From positions 2,542,001 through 2,606,000 of the forward strand of contig NZ_CP007790.1 in assembly GCF_000835165.1 (NCBI RefSeq): a stretch of 64,000 nt of DNA, in the 5' to 3' direction. Below, in pieces: positions 24,250 to 32,594 of this stretch. Origin of the DNA: Corynebacterium marinum DSM 44953. GTDB taxonomy: Bacteria > Actinomycetota > Actinomycetes > Mycobacteriales > Mycobacteriaceae. Numbering within the stretch: position 1 is the stretch's first letter; every line of letters starts with the position of its first letter. The notes below the pieces were generated by a model that was given only the letters and a program-made list of their open reading frames with translations, had not been told where the DNA came from and did no database searches. The translations under genes and the position numbers were made by a program.

Positions 24250-27096
24250 CTACTTCACCACGAGGTTGACCATACGTCCCGGCACGACGATCTGCTTGAT
24301 CAGGTTCTTGCCCTCGAGGTGGGCGGCCACGTTCGGCTCCTCCAGCGCGCGGGCGATGATCGTGTCCTGGTCCGCGTCGGCAGGCACGTTGACGCGGGCG
24401 CGGACCTTGCCGTTGATCTGGACGGGCAGCTCGATCTCGTCGTCGACCAGCCACTTTTCGTCGACGGTGGGGAAGTCGACGAATGTCACGGTGCCGGTGT
24501 GGCCGAGCCGCTTCCACAGCTCCTCCGCGATGTGCGGGGCGACGGGGGCGGTCATGACGATCAGGGGCTCGACGGCGGCCGCCGGCACGGCTCCCGGGTA
24601 CGTCTTGGTCAGGTAGTTGACGTACTCGATGAGCTTGGCCACGACGGTGTTCACGCGCAGGTTGGCGTAGTCTTCGCGCACGCCCTCGACGGTGCGGTGC
24701 AGCTGCTTGTTGTCCTCGTCGGTGAGCGGGAGATCCCCGGTGAGCACGTCGCCGGTCTCCTCGTCGACGACCAGGCGCCACAGGCGCTGCAGGAAACGCT
24801 GCGCTCCCACGACGTCCTTCGTCGCCCAGGGGCGGGAGGTGTCGAGCGGCCCCATGGACATCTCGTAGACGCGCAGGGTGTCCGCGCCGTAGTTGTCGCA
24901 GATGTCGTCGGGGGCGACGGCGTTCTTCAGGGACTTGCCCATCTTGCCGTACTCCTGGTTGACCTCCTCGCCCTGCCAGAAGAACTTCCCGTCCTTCTCC
25001 TCGACCTCCTCGGCCGGGACGTAGACGCCGCGGGCGTCGGTGTAGGCGTAGGCCTGGATGTAGCCCTGGTTGTACAGGCGGCGGTAGGGCTCGACGGAGG
25101 AGACGTGGCCCAGGTCGAAGAGGACCTTGTGCCAGAAACGTGCGTAGAGCAGGTGCAGCACGGCGTGCTCGACGCCGCCGACATATAGGTCGACGCCGCC
25201 GCAGTCGCCGTCGAACCGGGGGCCGGTCCAGTAGCGTTCGTTCTCCAGGTCGACGAACTTCTCGGAGTTGTTCGGGTCGACGTAGCGCAGCTGGTACCAG
25301 GAGGAACCCGCCCACTGCGGCATGACGTTGGTGTCGCGGAAGTAGGTCTTCGGGCCGTCGCCCAGGTCGAGTTCGACCTCAACCCATTCCTTCGCCTTGG
25401 CGAGCGGGGGCTGCGGTTCGGAGTCCGCGTCCTCCGGGTCGAAGGACACCGGCTGGTAGTCGGCCACCTCGGGCAGCTCGACCGGCAGCATGGAATCCGG
25501 CAGGGCGTGGGCCAGGCCCTGCTCGTCGTAGACGACCGGGAAGGGCTCGCCCCAGTAGCGCTGCCGGGCGAACAGCCAGTCGCGCAGCTTGTACTGGATC
25601 TTCTCCGTGCCGCGGCCCTCCGCGACGAGCCAGGCGATGGTGCGCTCGATGGCTTCTGCCTTGTTCAGGCCGTTGATGTCCAGACCCTGCGTGTTTGCGG
25701 AGTTGACCAGGGTGCCGTCGCCGGTCCAGGCCGCCTCGCCGATGTCGCCGCCGGAGACGACCTCGATGATGGGCAGGCCGAAGACGGTGGCGAATTCGTA
25801 GTCGCGCTCATCGTGGGCGGGGACGGCCATGATGGCGCCGGTGCCGTAGCCCGTGAGGACGTAGTCGGCGATGAAGACCGGGATCTGCGCCCCGTTGACC
25901 GGGTTCGTGGCGTGCACGCCCAGGAACACGCCGGTCTTCTCCTTGTTCTCCTGGCGCTCGATGTCGGACTTCGCGGCGATCGAGGCGCGGTAGGCCTCGA
26001 CGGCCTCCGCCGGGGTGGCGGCGCCGTAGGTCCACTGCTTGTCGACGCCCTCGTAGCTCCCCGTGCCGGCCGCCACCAGCTCGTCGACGAGCTCGTGCTC
26101 GGGCGCGAGCACCATGTAGGAGGCGCCGAACAGGGTGTCCGGGCGGGTGGTGAACACGCGGATCGTGCGGCCCAGCGCGCTGAAGTCCACCTCGGCGCCG
26201 CGGGAACGCCCGATCCAGTTGCGCTGCATGGACTTGACCTTCTCGGGCCAGTCGAGCAGCTCCAGGTCGTCGATGAGGCGGTCCGAGTAGGCGGTGATGC
26301 GCATCATCCACTGGGACAGGTTCTTGCGGAAGACCGGGAAGTTGCCGCGCTCCGAACGGCCGTCGGAGGTGACCTCCTCGTTCGCCAGCACGGTACCCAG
26401 ACCGGGGCACCAGTTGACCATGGAGTTCGACCGGTAGACCAGGCGGAACTCGTCGACGGCCTGCTGCTTCCCGATGTCCGAGAGCTCCCGGTAGTCCGAA
26501 CCGTCCTTCGTGGTGCGGGTCCCGGCCTCCAACTGTGCGATCAGCTCGTCGATCGGGCGGGCCTTCTGCTGCTCCCCGTCGAACCAGGAGTTGTAGATCT
26601 GCAGGAAGATCCACTGGGTCCAGCGGTAGAACTCCGGATCTGTCGTGGCGACGGAGCGGCGGCGGTCATGCCCCAGGCCCAGGGCGTCCAGCTGGCGGCG
26701 CATGTTCTCGATGTTCGCCATCGTCGTCGTGCGCGGGTGCGTGCCCGTCTGGATGGCGTACTGCTCGGCCGGCAGGCCGAAGGAGTCGTAGCCCAGGGTG
26801 TGCAGGACGTTCCTGCCCAGCATGCGGTTGTAGCGGGCGTAGACGTCCGTGGCGATGTAGCCCAGCGGGTGGCCGACGTGCAGGCCGGCGCCCGAGGGGT
26901 AGGGGAACATGTCCTGGACGAAGAGCTTGTCCTCCGGCAGGGGCTGGTCGGTGGCGAGGTCGCCCACCGGGTTCGGGGCGTTGAACGTGCCGTTGTCCAC
27001 CCAGTACTTCTGCCAACTACGTTCGATCTCGTTGGCCAGCTGCGGGGTGTAACGGAACGCGGGGGTCGATGCGGTGCCGTCGTTCGGAGTGCTCAT
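24250..27096 (-). CDS. leuS: Leucyl-tRNA synthetase
   Basis: A 948-residue class I synthetase that attaches leucine to tRNA-Leu. The HIGH-like signature is in [20 protein letters not shown] (near residue 70), the editing domain CP1 lies at about 300-480 ([33 protein letters not shown]), and the KMSKS-like loop is [15 protein letters not shown]. The C-terminal domain ends with ...GRMVNLVVK. Length and motif order are normal. ATG at 27096. It is followed by the TPP-dependent enzyme gene after 4 bp. Confidence 0.97.
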   Translation of the reverse strand: MSTPNDGTASTPAFRYTPQLANEIERSWQKYWVDNGTFNAPNPVGDLATDQPLPEDKLFVQDMFPYPSGAGLHVGHPLGYIATDVYARYNRMLGRNVLHTLGYDSFGLPAEQYAIQTGTHPRTTTMANIENMRRQLDALGLGHDRRRSVATTDPEFYRWTQWIFLQIYNSWFDGEQQKARPIDELIAQLEAGTRTTKDGSDYRELSDIGKQQAVDEFRLVYRSNSMVNWCPGLGTVLANEEVTSDGRSERGNFPVFRKNLSQWMMRITAYSDRLIDDLELLDWPEKVKSMQRNWIGRSRGAEVDFSALGRTIRVFTTRPDTLFGASYMVLAPEHELVDELVAAGTGSYEGVDKQWTYGAATPAEAVEAYRASIAAKSDIERQENKEKTGVFLGVHATNPVNGAQIPVFIADYVLTGYGTGAIMAVPAHDERDYEFATVFGLPIIEVVSGGDIGEAAWTGDGTLVNSANTQGLDINGLNKAEAIERTIAWLVAEGRGTEKIQYKLRDWLFARQRYWGEPFPVVYDEQGLAHALPDSMLPVELPEVADYQPVSFDPEDADSEPQPPLAKAKEWVEVELDLGDGPKTYFRDTNVMPQWAGSSWYQLRYVDPNNSEKFVDLENERYWTGPRFDGDCGGVDLYVGGVEHAVLHLLYARFWHKVLFDLGHVSSVEPYRRLYNQGYIQAYAYTDARGVYVPAEEVEEKDGKFFWQGEEVNQEYGKMGKSLKNAVAPDDICDNYGADTLRVYEMSMGPLDTSRPWATKDVVGAQRFLQRLWRLVVDEETGDVLTGDLPLTDEDNKQLHRTVEGVREDYANLRVNTVVAKLIEYVNYLTKTYPGAVPAAAVEPLIVMTAPVAPHIAEELWKRLGHTGTVTFVDFPTVDEKWLVDDEIELPVQINGKVRARVNVPADADQDTIIARALEEPNVAAHLEGKNLIKQIVVPGRMVNLVVK

Positions 27097-27169
27097 GGTC
27101 GACCAGTCTAATCGGTGGCGGGGAACCGGCCCGGGATGGGGCGCGGGCCGGGGTTCCGTCGCGCCCCCC

Positions 27170-27796
27170 TCAGGCGTGCGTCAACTTCCGGCGCCGGCCG
27201 AGGACCGCCGCGAACACGGCCCACAGGTACGCCGGCCAGAGGATCACCCGCTCCAGCACGCCGGAGTATTCGAGGGCCTGGAAGTCGAAGATCAGCCACA
27301 GGCCGGCCACCAGGCCCACCACACCGATGGCCTGGCCGGCGCGGGAAACCACGCCGCGGAACTGCATCGCGCTACTGAAGACGGCCATGGGTACGGCGAA
27401 AAGCTGCGGCAGCGAGACGAATGTGTGCTGCTCCATGCTGATGTCCGCGGGGATGAGCGCGCTCGCCAGGGTGCTCGCCCCGGCCGCCACCCACAACAGA
27501 CCGGCGAAGCGGTCGAAGCCGGCGGTGCGGGCCCGGACGGTCGCCAGCCCGATCATCGCGAGTCCGCTGACGGCCGTGCTGGCGTTGACCCACTGATGGG
27601 CGGGGGAGCACACCTGGATGGCGCGGTAGTAGTGGTTGATCGTGGTGCAGGTGGTCACCCCGAGGTCGCTGACGGTGTTGCTGATCCAGTTGTAGGGGGG
27701 CGAGAAGTACCGTGCGGCCGCGATCTCCACCGCGATGCCCAGCACGAGGAGGAGGGCGAAACCGGTGAGCGCGAAGCGCCGTGGATCGCCTCTCAT
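27170..27796 (-). CDS. DUF998-family integral membrane protein
   Basis: A 208-residue protein with about six hydrophobic segments, beginning [40 protein letters not shown]. The motif [12 protein letters not shown] and [13 protein letters not shown] is typical of DUF998 proteins, whose function is unknown. Basic C-terminus GRRRKLTHA. It stands alone between leuS and DUF4177 genes with about 125 bp of AT-richer upstream sequence, so it probably has its own promoter. Confidence 0.78.
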   Translation of the reverse strand: MRGDPRRFALTGFALLLVLGIAVEIAAARYFSPPYNWISNTVSDLGVTTCTTINHYYRAIQVCSPAHQWVNASTAVSGLAMIGLATVRARTAGFDRFAGLLWVAAGASTLASALIPADISMEQHTFVSLPQLFAVPMAVFSSAMQFRGVVSRAGQAIGVVGLVAGLWLIFDFQALEYSGVLERVILWPAYLWAVFAAVLGRRRKLTHA

Positions 27797-27920
27797 CCCA
27801 GTCTCCCCTCATCAGTTTTGCCCGCGAATCATTTCATCCACAATAACGTAGCTACCCATTAGGAACACGTTAATTATGGTCCGGTTTTTGTCCGCCGCGG
27901 TCGAGCTGTTGCAGAAGGGC

Positions 27921-28112
27921 TCAGTCCTTCTCGAAGACGATCACCAGGCCGTCCACCCCGCCCGGACCGACCCTGCCCTTCACCTCCACCGAGGTCATGG
28001 ACTTGTAACGCCAGCCCTTCCGGGCATGCTCGTTGAGGATGTTCTCCAGCTTCTGGCCGGAGAGCTTGCCGCCGATGAGTCCTTCACGGACCTCCACCAC
28101 TTTGTATTCCAT
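27921..28112 (-). CDS. DUF4177-family small protein
   Basis: A 63-residue soluble protein: MEYKVVEVREGLIGG at the start and ARKGWRYKSMTSVEV in the middle fit DUF4177, a small beta-alpha family of unknown function. GLVIVFEKD forms the last strand. ATG at 28112; it diverges from the DUF454 gene, whose start is only 14 bp away, so the two share a promoter region. Confidence 0.75.
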   Translation of the reverse strand: MEYKVVEVREGLIGGKLSGQKLENILNEHARKGWRYKSMTSVEVKGRVGPGGVDGLVIVFEKD

Positions 28113-28126
28113 GACCTGATCCTAGG

Positions 28127-28615
28127 ATGGAGCGCATGATCAGGCTGCTGTTTATCGTTGTCGGCGTCATCAGCCTGGCCCTCGGTGTGCTGGGCATCTT
28201 CCTGCCGGTGCTGCCGACCACCCCTTTTCTCCTGCTCTCCGCGTTCCTCTTCGCCCGCAGTTCGCAACGCCTGCACGGCTACCTGGTGAACCACAAGGTG
28301 CTGGGGGAGTACATCTCGAACTACTACAACAACACGATGACGCGCTCCCACAAGCTGCGCACCGTCGGCATGCTGTGGTTGAGCATCGCGGTGTCGACGG
28401 GCCTGCTGGCGTGGTCGGACCGGATGGTCCCGGCGATCATCCTGCCGTTGATCGCGGCGGCGGTGACGGTGCACATCCTCACCCTCCGGCCGAAACCCAC
28501 ACCCCGCCCTCCCGCACTTCGACCCGGCGGATCTTCGCCGGAGTCCGGGCGGGATAGCGCACCGCATCCCCGCTCCGAAGACACCACAGACCGTGATGGA
28601 GAGGGCACTCGATGA
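28127..28615 (+). CDS. DUF454 (YbaN-like) inner-membrane protein with extended tail
   Basis: A 162-residue protein. The first 118 residues are the YbaN/DUF454 unit: LLFIVVGVISLALGVLGIFLPVLPTTPFLLLSAFLFARSSQRLHGYLVNHKVLGEYI, with two hydrophobic hairpins. The last 44 residues are Pro/Arg/Ser-rich, low complexity, and lie entirely opposite the convergent Rieske gene (137 bp overlap). The tail looks like read-through into the neighbour after loss of an earlier stop. ATG at 28127 is used; ATG at 28136 is also possible. Confidence 0.78.
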   Translation: MERMIRLLFIVVGVISLALGVLGIFLPVLPTTPFLLLSAFLFARSSQRLHGYLVNHKVLGEYISNYYNNTMTRSHKLRTVGMLWLSIAVSTGLLAWSDRMVPAIILPLIAAAVTVHILTLRPKPTPRPPALRPGGSSPESGRDSAPHPRSEDTTDRDGEGTR

Positions 28616-28811
28616 CCGCGTCGGGATGGACCACGCCACGGCCGAAGGAGGCGCCGACGTGCGGGCAGGAGTCCTCGACGGCGTGAAACTCTCCGTTCAG
28701 GTCCCGCACCAGTGCCAGCGGAGCACCCAGGCCGGTGTCCTCCCGCGGAAACACCCGGATGGTGCCGGGGGAGAGTTCATCAACTGCGGCGATAAGAACC
28801 AGATGCGTCAT
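28479..28811 (-). CDS. Rieske [2Fe-2S] ferredoxin-like protein
   Basis: A 110-residue Rieske domain with the two cluster motifs DSCPHVGASFGRG and ECPLHHGLWCLRSG (C-x-H and C-x2-H). This type serves as electron donor to ring-hydroxylating oxygenases or as a stand-alone ferredoxin. It overlaps the tail of the DUF454 gene on the other strand. Its start is 26 bp from the divergent MHS transporter start at 28838. Which oxygenase it serves is not evident; none is adjacent. Confidence 0.85.
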   Translation of the reverse strand: MTHLVLIAAVDELSPGTIRVFPREDTGLGAPLALVRDLNGEFHAVEDSCPHVGASFGRGVVHPDAVIECPLHHGLWCLRSGDAVRYPARTPAKIRRVEVREGGVWVSAGG

Positions 28812-28837
28812 AGAACCAGAGGGTAACCTCCCGTTAC

Positions 28838-30121
28838 ATGGACAGACCGAGAACTGCCGCGGAGAACCGCCGCGTCGTGGCCGCCACCACCATCGGAACC
28901 GCCATCGAGTGGTACGACTTCTTCCTCTACGCCGCCGTGGCCGGCCTGGTGTTCAACCAGGTGATGTTCGGCCAGTTGGACGCAGGCCCGGCGACGATCG
29001 TCTCCTTCCTCAGCGTCGGCCTGTCCTTCCTCTTCCGTCCGTTGGGCGCCGTGCTGGCGGGGCACTTCTCGGACCGGTCGGGACGCCGCATCGTCCTCAT
29101 GGTGACGCTGATCGCCATGGGCGGGGCGACCACCGCCATCGGGCTGTTGCCCACCTACGACTCGATCGGGCTCGCCGCGCCCCTGCTGCTCGTCTTCTTC
29201 CGGATCATCCAGGGCATCTCCGCGGGAGGGGAGTGGGGCTCGGCGGTGCTGCTGGCGGTGGAGCACGCGCCCGTCGACAAGCGGGGCCTGTTCGGTGCCG
29301 GCCCGCAGTCCGGCGCACCCGCCGGGCTGCTGCTGAGTTCGGGGATGCTGGCCCTCATGAACGTCATGGCGCCGGGGGACGCGTTCATCGAGTGGGGTTG
29401 GCGTGTGCCCTTCCTGCTGTCCATCGTGCTGATGTTCGTGGGCTGGTGGATCCGCCGCGGGGTCGATGAGTCGCCCGTGTTCGAGAACATGCGGGGCGTG
29501 AGCCGCAGCCCGCTGAGGTCGCTGCTGCGGGACCACTGGCGGAAGGTGCTTGTCGCGGCGCTGGTGTTCGCGGGCAACGGCACGGTGGGTTACATGGTCG
29601 CCGGCGGATACATCCAGAGCTACGGCTCCACGCAGCTGGGGATGGAGCGCGGGGTCGTACTGTGGGCCGTGACGGGCGCGGCGGTGGCCTGGCTCTTCTC
29701 CACCGTCCTCGCCGGCGCACTGTCGGACCGGATCGGCCGGCGCGCGACCTACCTCGGCGGCTTCGTGTTCCAGTTCGGCGCGGCGGCGGCGCTGTTCCCT
29801 CTGGTCAATACGGGGGAAGTCGCGTGGCTATGGGCGGCGATGCTCCTGCTGGGCACTGCGCTGGGGCTCACCTACGGTCAGCAGGCGGCGATGTACGCGG
29901 AGCTCTTCCCGGCACCTGTCCGCGGCTCCGGCACCTCGCTGACCTACGCCCTCGGCGCCATCCTCGGCGGCGCTTTCGCACCGACCATCGCCGCGGCGCT
30001 GGTGCAGTCCACCGGCTCGACGTACAGCGTCACCGTCTACCTCTGCGTCGCGACGGCCGTCGGATTCCTCGCCGCCGCCTCCCTCCAAGACCGCACCGGC
30101 GTCCCCCTCGACACCGACTAG
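28838..30121 (+). CDS. MFS transporter, metabolite:H+ symporter (MHS) family
   Basis: A 427-residue transporter with 12 predicted helices. TTIGTAIEWYDFFLYA, GLSFLFRPLGAVLAGHFSDRSGRR and IQGISAGGEWGSA are MHS signatures shared with the protein at 1170-2507. Substrates in the family are small carboxylates, aromatic acids or compatible solutes. ATG at 28838 directly follows a 15-bp inverted repeat (GTAACCTCCCGTTAC, 28823-28837), which leaves no room for a normal ribosome-binding site. The stop is about 30 bp before a riboswitch-like leader. Confidence 0.87.
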   Translation: MDRPRTAAENRRVVAATTIGTAIEWYDFFLYAAVAGLVFNQVMFGQLDAGPATIVSFLSVGLSFLFRPLGAVLAGHFSDRSGRRIVLMVTLIAMGGATTAIGLLPTYDSIGLAAPLLLVFFRIIQGISAGGEWGSAVLLAVEHAPVDKRGLFGAGPQSGAPAGLLLSSGMLALMNVMAPGDAFIEWGWRVPFLLSIVLMFVGWWIRRGVDESPVFENMRGVSRSPLRSLLRDHWRKVLVAALVFAGNGTVGYMVAGGYIQSYGSTQLGMERGVVLWAVTGAAVAWLFSTVLAGALSDRIGRRATYLGGFVFQFGAAAALFPLVNTGEVAWLWAAMLLLGTALGLTYGQQAAMYAELFPAPVRGSGTSLTYALGAILGGAFAPTIAAALVQSTGSTYSVTVYLCVATAVGFLAAASLQDRTGVPLDTD

Positions 30122-30155
30122 ACAGCTTGGTCTAAGTTTTGTTATCCTGGCTCCA

Positions 30156-30239
30156 CGATCAAGAAGCTCAGCCACACGGCCCCCCGGCCGGCTGACTGGC
30201 AACCGCCACTCGTAGGACGGTGCCCCCGAGGGAAGATCG
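30156..30239 (+). ncRNA. SAM-riboswitch-like aptamer (SAM-I/SAM-IV core)
   Basis: The region shows the order of elements of the SAM-I/SAM-IV class: P1 strand CGATC (30156-30160) followed by AAGAAG, a two-part P2 hairpin (CAGCC...CGGCC-CCCC-GGCCG-GCUG), the conserved GGCAACC (30198-30204), a P3 loop, then GGTGCCCCC (30219-30227) and the closing strand GATCG (30235-30239). The pairing GGCAACC...GGTGCC is the SAM-binding core of these families. It stands between the MHS transporter and an unrecognised small gene, on the same strand. Class assignment and ligand are inferred from pattern; no covariance search was possible. Confidence 0.65.
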
Positions 30240-30270
30240 GCCCCCGCGCGAACACGCGCCGAGGGAAGAT
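30226..30270 (+). repeat. Duplicated closing strand of the riboswitch-like leader
   Basis: CCGAGGGAAGAT occurs at 30226-30237 and again, identically, at 30259-30270, 33 bp apart. The copies flank a GCGCG-AACA-CGCGC hairpin (30246-30259). The first copy ends in the P1 closing strand; the second could pair alternatively with ATC (30158-30160) and GCTC (30150-30153). This might form a two-state switch. Confidence 0.6.
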
Positions 30271-30280
30271 ACGAGCACGA

Positions 30281-30292
30281 GGAGACGACTCC
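30281..30292 (+). promoter_or_regulatory. Small hairpin hiding the ribosome-binding site
   Basis: GGAG (30281-30284) pairs with CTCC (30289-30292) around an ACGA loop immediately before the ATG at 30294. Sequestering the Shine-Dalgarno sequence is a common output of translational riboswitches, so this fits control by the leader upstream. Confidence 0.45.
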
Positions 30293-30293
30293 C

Positions 30294-30647
30294 ATGACAC
30301 ACGAATGCACCGGTTACAGCCCCGGCCATGCCGTCCACTGGATCCAGGCCGGACTCACACTGAAAATCCCCGGCGAGATCAAGAAGGTCTGCGTGCTGGG
30401 CCACGACGGACACTGGCTCACCTTCGAGATGGACGGCGAGGTGCACCGGGTGTGGAACCACGACCCCGGGCAGATCGGACGCTTCCACGACGCCGCCGTC
30501 GATCTGCAGACGACTCCCAACACGAGGTGCGCACCGTTGTTCTTCACGTCGGTGAAACTCCTCCGGATCCCGGTGGGAAATAACGTTATGGACCTCTACC
30601 CCAGCTGGGACGGCCCCACGGACTGCTCCCGCCGCGAAGAACGCTAG
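30294..30647 (+). CDS. Unrecognised 117-residue protein behind a SAM-riboswitch-like leader
   Basis: A small soluble protein, no signal peptide or membrane segment. It begins MTHECTGYSPGHAVHWIQAG, then alternates hydrophobic strands (KKVCVLGHDGHWLTFEM, VHRVWNHDPGQI) in a way that suggests a small beta-barrel or beta-sandwich. His and Cys are frequent, with Cys at about 5, 33, 79 and 112. No family is recognised. The leader suggests expression tied to S-adenosylmethionine level, hence a possible role in methionine, sulfur or methylation metabolism. It converges with the dicarboxylate symporter gene (4 bp overlap). Confidence 0.72.
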   Translation: MTHECTGYSPGHAVHWIQAGLTLKIPGEIKKVCVLGHDGHWLTFEMDGEVHRVWNHDPGQIGRFHDAAVDLQTTPNTRCAPLFFTSVKLLRIPVGNNVMDLYPSWDGPTDCSRREER

Positions 30648-31855
30648 ACCGGCTCGGTCTTCTCCACCTCGCGCACATGCGTGATCCGGCCCTTGGCGAA
30701 GCGGTCGACGATCAGTGCGATGGCGCCGTCGCCGGTGACGTTGGCGGCGGTGCCGAAGGAGTCGATGGCGATGTAGGCGGCGATCATCAGGGCCACCTGC
30801 TCGTCGGTGAATCCGAGCATGGAGGACAGCAGGCCAACGGCCGCCATGATCGCGCCGCCCGGCACACCCGGGGCGGCGATCATGGTGACGCCGAGCATGA
30901 GGATGAAGCCGACGGCCAGGGCGGGGGAGACCTCGAGGTCGGACATGTGGACGATGGCGAAGGCGAACAGGACGATCTTCATCATCGAGCCCGCCAGGTG
31001 GATCGTCGCGCAGAGCGGGACGACGAAGCCGGCGACGTCCTGGTCGACCCTGTTCTTCAGCGTGGCCTGGTAGGTGACCGGGATGGTCGCGGCCGAGGAC
31101 GAGGTGCCCAGCGCCGTGGCGTACGCGGGCAGCATGTTCTTGAATGCGACGAAGGGGTTGACCTTCGCGACGGCACCCGCGACGCCGAACTGGAACGCCA
31201 GGAAGACGAACGTCATCGCGATGGCCAGAACGATCACCTTGCCGAAGGTCACCAGGGTGTCGGTGAGGTTGCCGTTCATGCCCGTGGTCAGGAACATGCC
31301 GAAGATGAACAGGGGCAGCAGCGGGATGACGAAGGCGCTGATGACCTTCATGATCACGCGTTCCAGGTCCCGCGACGCCGACAGGAGGGTGTCCGACTTC
31401 ACGGCGGTCATGGCCAGGCCGACGCAGAAGGCGAGCAGCAGCGCGGTCATCACCTCGAAGGGCGGGGGCATCTCGATCTGGAAGTACGGGGCGATGGCGC
31501 CTTCCCCGATGTCGGAGACGTCCGTGTCCACTGCCTGGCCGCCGAGCAGCCACGGGTAGGCGCCGGCCGCTACCGCGTAGGCGAGCAGGCCCGACAGGAC
31601 CGTGGAGGCGTACGCGACGCCGGTGGTGGCACCCAACCACTTCCCGGCGCCCCGGCCCAGGCCCGCGATGGCCGGCGTGATCAGGGCGAAGATGAGGACG
31701 GGAACGAAAAAGCCGAGGAAGTTGCCGAACAGGCTGTTGAAGGTCGCGAACACCCGCGCCAGCCACTCCGGGAAGAAGAAGCTGGCGATGATGCCGAGGA
31801 TGACGGCGACCAGCACCCGGAACAACAGAAATTGCGAGAGCCGCTTGAGGTTCAT
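30644..31855 (-). CDS. Dicarboxylate/amino acid:cation symporter (DAACS family)
   Basis: A 403-residue transporter of the GltP/DctA family. Hairpin and substrate motifs are visible: GTSSSAATIPVTYQATLKNRVDQDVAGFVVPLCATIHLAGS (Ser-rich HP1) and PGVPGGAIMAAVGLLSSMLGFTDEQ (HP2), then FGTAANVTGDGAIALIVDRF (the NxxGD-type segment). Family members take up glutamate, aspartate or C4-dicarboxylates with Na+ or H+. The frame is open far upstream, but the ATG at 31855 (MNLKRLSQFLLFRVLVAVILG) begins with the expected TM1. Upstream Shine-Dalgarno is only GGGG. Confidence 0.9.
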   Translation of the reverse strand: MNLKRLSQFLLFRVLVAVILGIIASFFFPEWLARVFATFNSLFGNFLGFFVPVLIFALITPAIAGLGRGAGKWLGATTGVAYASTVLSGLLAYAVAAGAYPWLLGGQAVDTDVSDIGEGAIAPYFQIEMPPPFEVMTALLLAFCVGLAMTAVKSDTLLSASRDLERVIMKVISAFVIPLLPLFIFGMFLTTGMNGNLTDTLVTFGKVIVLAIAMTFVFLAFQFGVAGAVAKVNPFVAFKNMLPAYATALGTSSSAATIPVTYQATLKNRVDQDVAGFVVPLCATIHLAGSMMKIVLFAFAIVHMSDLEVSPALAVGFILMLGVTMIAAPGVPGGAIMAAVGLLSSMLGFTDEQVALMIAAYIAIDSFGTAANVTGDGAIALIVDRFAKGRITHVREVEKTEPV

Positions 31856-31898
31856 ACCCCGGAATTTACCCCAGCACCCACGGACTACACTGCTCCAC

Positions 31899-32345
31899 AT
31901 GACCGTCATCGGTGTGATCCTGCTTGTCCTCGCCGCGGCACTCCTCGTGTTCGGCGCACTTTCCTGGGCCAAGAAGCTCCCGGGCAACCCGGTTTTCGGC
32001 CTTCGGGTGCCGGAGGTCCGTAAATCGAAGGAGGCGTGGGACACCTCGCACGCCGTCGCCGGCCCGATCTGGACCTTCGGCGGGGTGGCGCTGCTCTTCG
32101 GCGGACTGCTCGCGCTCATCGCCACCGGTTGGATGTGGCTCCTGCCGGTGGCAGCGGTATTCGTCGCCGTCGCCGCGGTCGGTGCCGGCGCCAACGCCGG
32201 CGCCCGGGTGGCCTCGCTTCTCGACACCGAGGAGCACGCCGAAGGCGGCTGCGGCGAGAACTGCAACTGCGGAGCCCCCGCTCCCGCTCCCGAGGTCGAC
32301 GTCGACGCCCTGCGCCGCGCCGCCTCGCAGGCCGACCAGGAGTAG
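31899..32345 (+). CDS. SdpI-like membrane protein with Cys-rich tail
   Basis: A 148-residue protein with three hydrophobic segments. PGNPVFGLRVPEVRKSKEAWDTSHAVAGPIWTFGG resembles the SdpI/YhfL family segment (GxRxxxTxxxxxxWxxxHxxxG), whose founding member confers immunity to the SdpC toxin. The C-terminus adds GGCGENCNCGAPAPAP, a compact three-Cys cluster that could bind metal, and an acidic tail. It diverges from the symporter gene and precedes the trp leader. Function unknown. Confidence 0.7.
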   Translation: MTVIGVILLVLAAALLVFGALSWAKKLPGNPVFGLRVPEVRKSKEAWDTSHAVAGPIWTFGGVALLFGGLLALIATGWMWLLPVAAVFVAVAAVGAGANAGARVASLLDTEEHAEGGCGENCNCGAPAPAPEVDVDALRRAASQADQE

Positions 32346-32371
32346 ACGGGGGAATACCCCCTCCCGAGAAG

Positions 32372-32400
32372 TTGCGCCCCGGCGTGCCGGGGATTAACGT
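32372..32400 (+). promoter_or_regulatory. Candidate trp promoter with central palindrome
   Basis: TTGCGC (32372-32377) and TAACGT (32395-32400) are spaced by 17 nt. The spacer is almost wholly a perfect inverted repeat, CCCCGGC-GT-GCCGGGG (32377-32392), which may be an operator or a terminator stem for the gene upstream. The predicted transcript start would fall at or very near the trpL GTG. Confidence 0.5.
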
Positions 32401-32407
32401 TTGTGAC

Positions 32408-32458
32408 GTGAACAACTCGACTTCCATTCGAAGCACCCAGTGGTGGTGGCGCGCTTAA
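32408..32458 (+). CDS. trpL: trp operon leader peptide
   Basis: A GTG-initiated frame encodes the 16-residue peptide MNNSTSIRSTQWWWRA ending in TAA. Three consecutive Trp codons sit just before the attenuator stems, so ribosome stalling when charged tRNA-Trp is scarce would block terminator formation. This is the corynebacterial type of trp attenuation. No ribosome-binding site precedes the GTG, and the predicted -10 is only 7 nt upstream, so a leaderless transcript is possible. Confidence 0.88.
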   Translation: MNNSTSIRSTQWWWRA

Positions 32459-32490
32459 TCGGCGAGCCACACGTGTTTCACTTCAGTTCC

Positions 32491-32536
32491 AGGCCCGCCG
32501 GCTTCCCAGGAAGCGCTGCGGGCCTTGTATCTTTTT
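32491..32536 (+). terminator. trp attenuator terminator
   Basis: AGGCCCGC (32491-32498) pairs with GCGGGCCT (32518-32525), followed by TGTATCTTTTT. This is a Rho-independent terminator 33 bp after trpL and 59 bp before trpE; it would be pre-empted when the ribosome stalls at the Trp codons. Confidence 0.88.
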
Positions 32537-32594
32537 CGGGTACACACCTGGCCGGCAGCGGGAAACCACAACCCCAGGAAAGTAGAATTACCCG

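Noticed and set aside
32470..32484. CGTGTTTCACTTCA in the trp leader as a possible fifth parS site
   Set aside because: Only the first eight positions fit; the second arm is absent, so ParB binding is unlikely.
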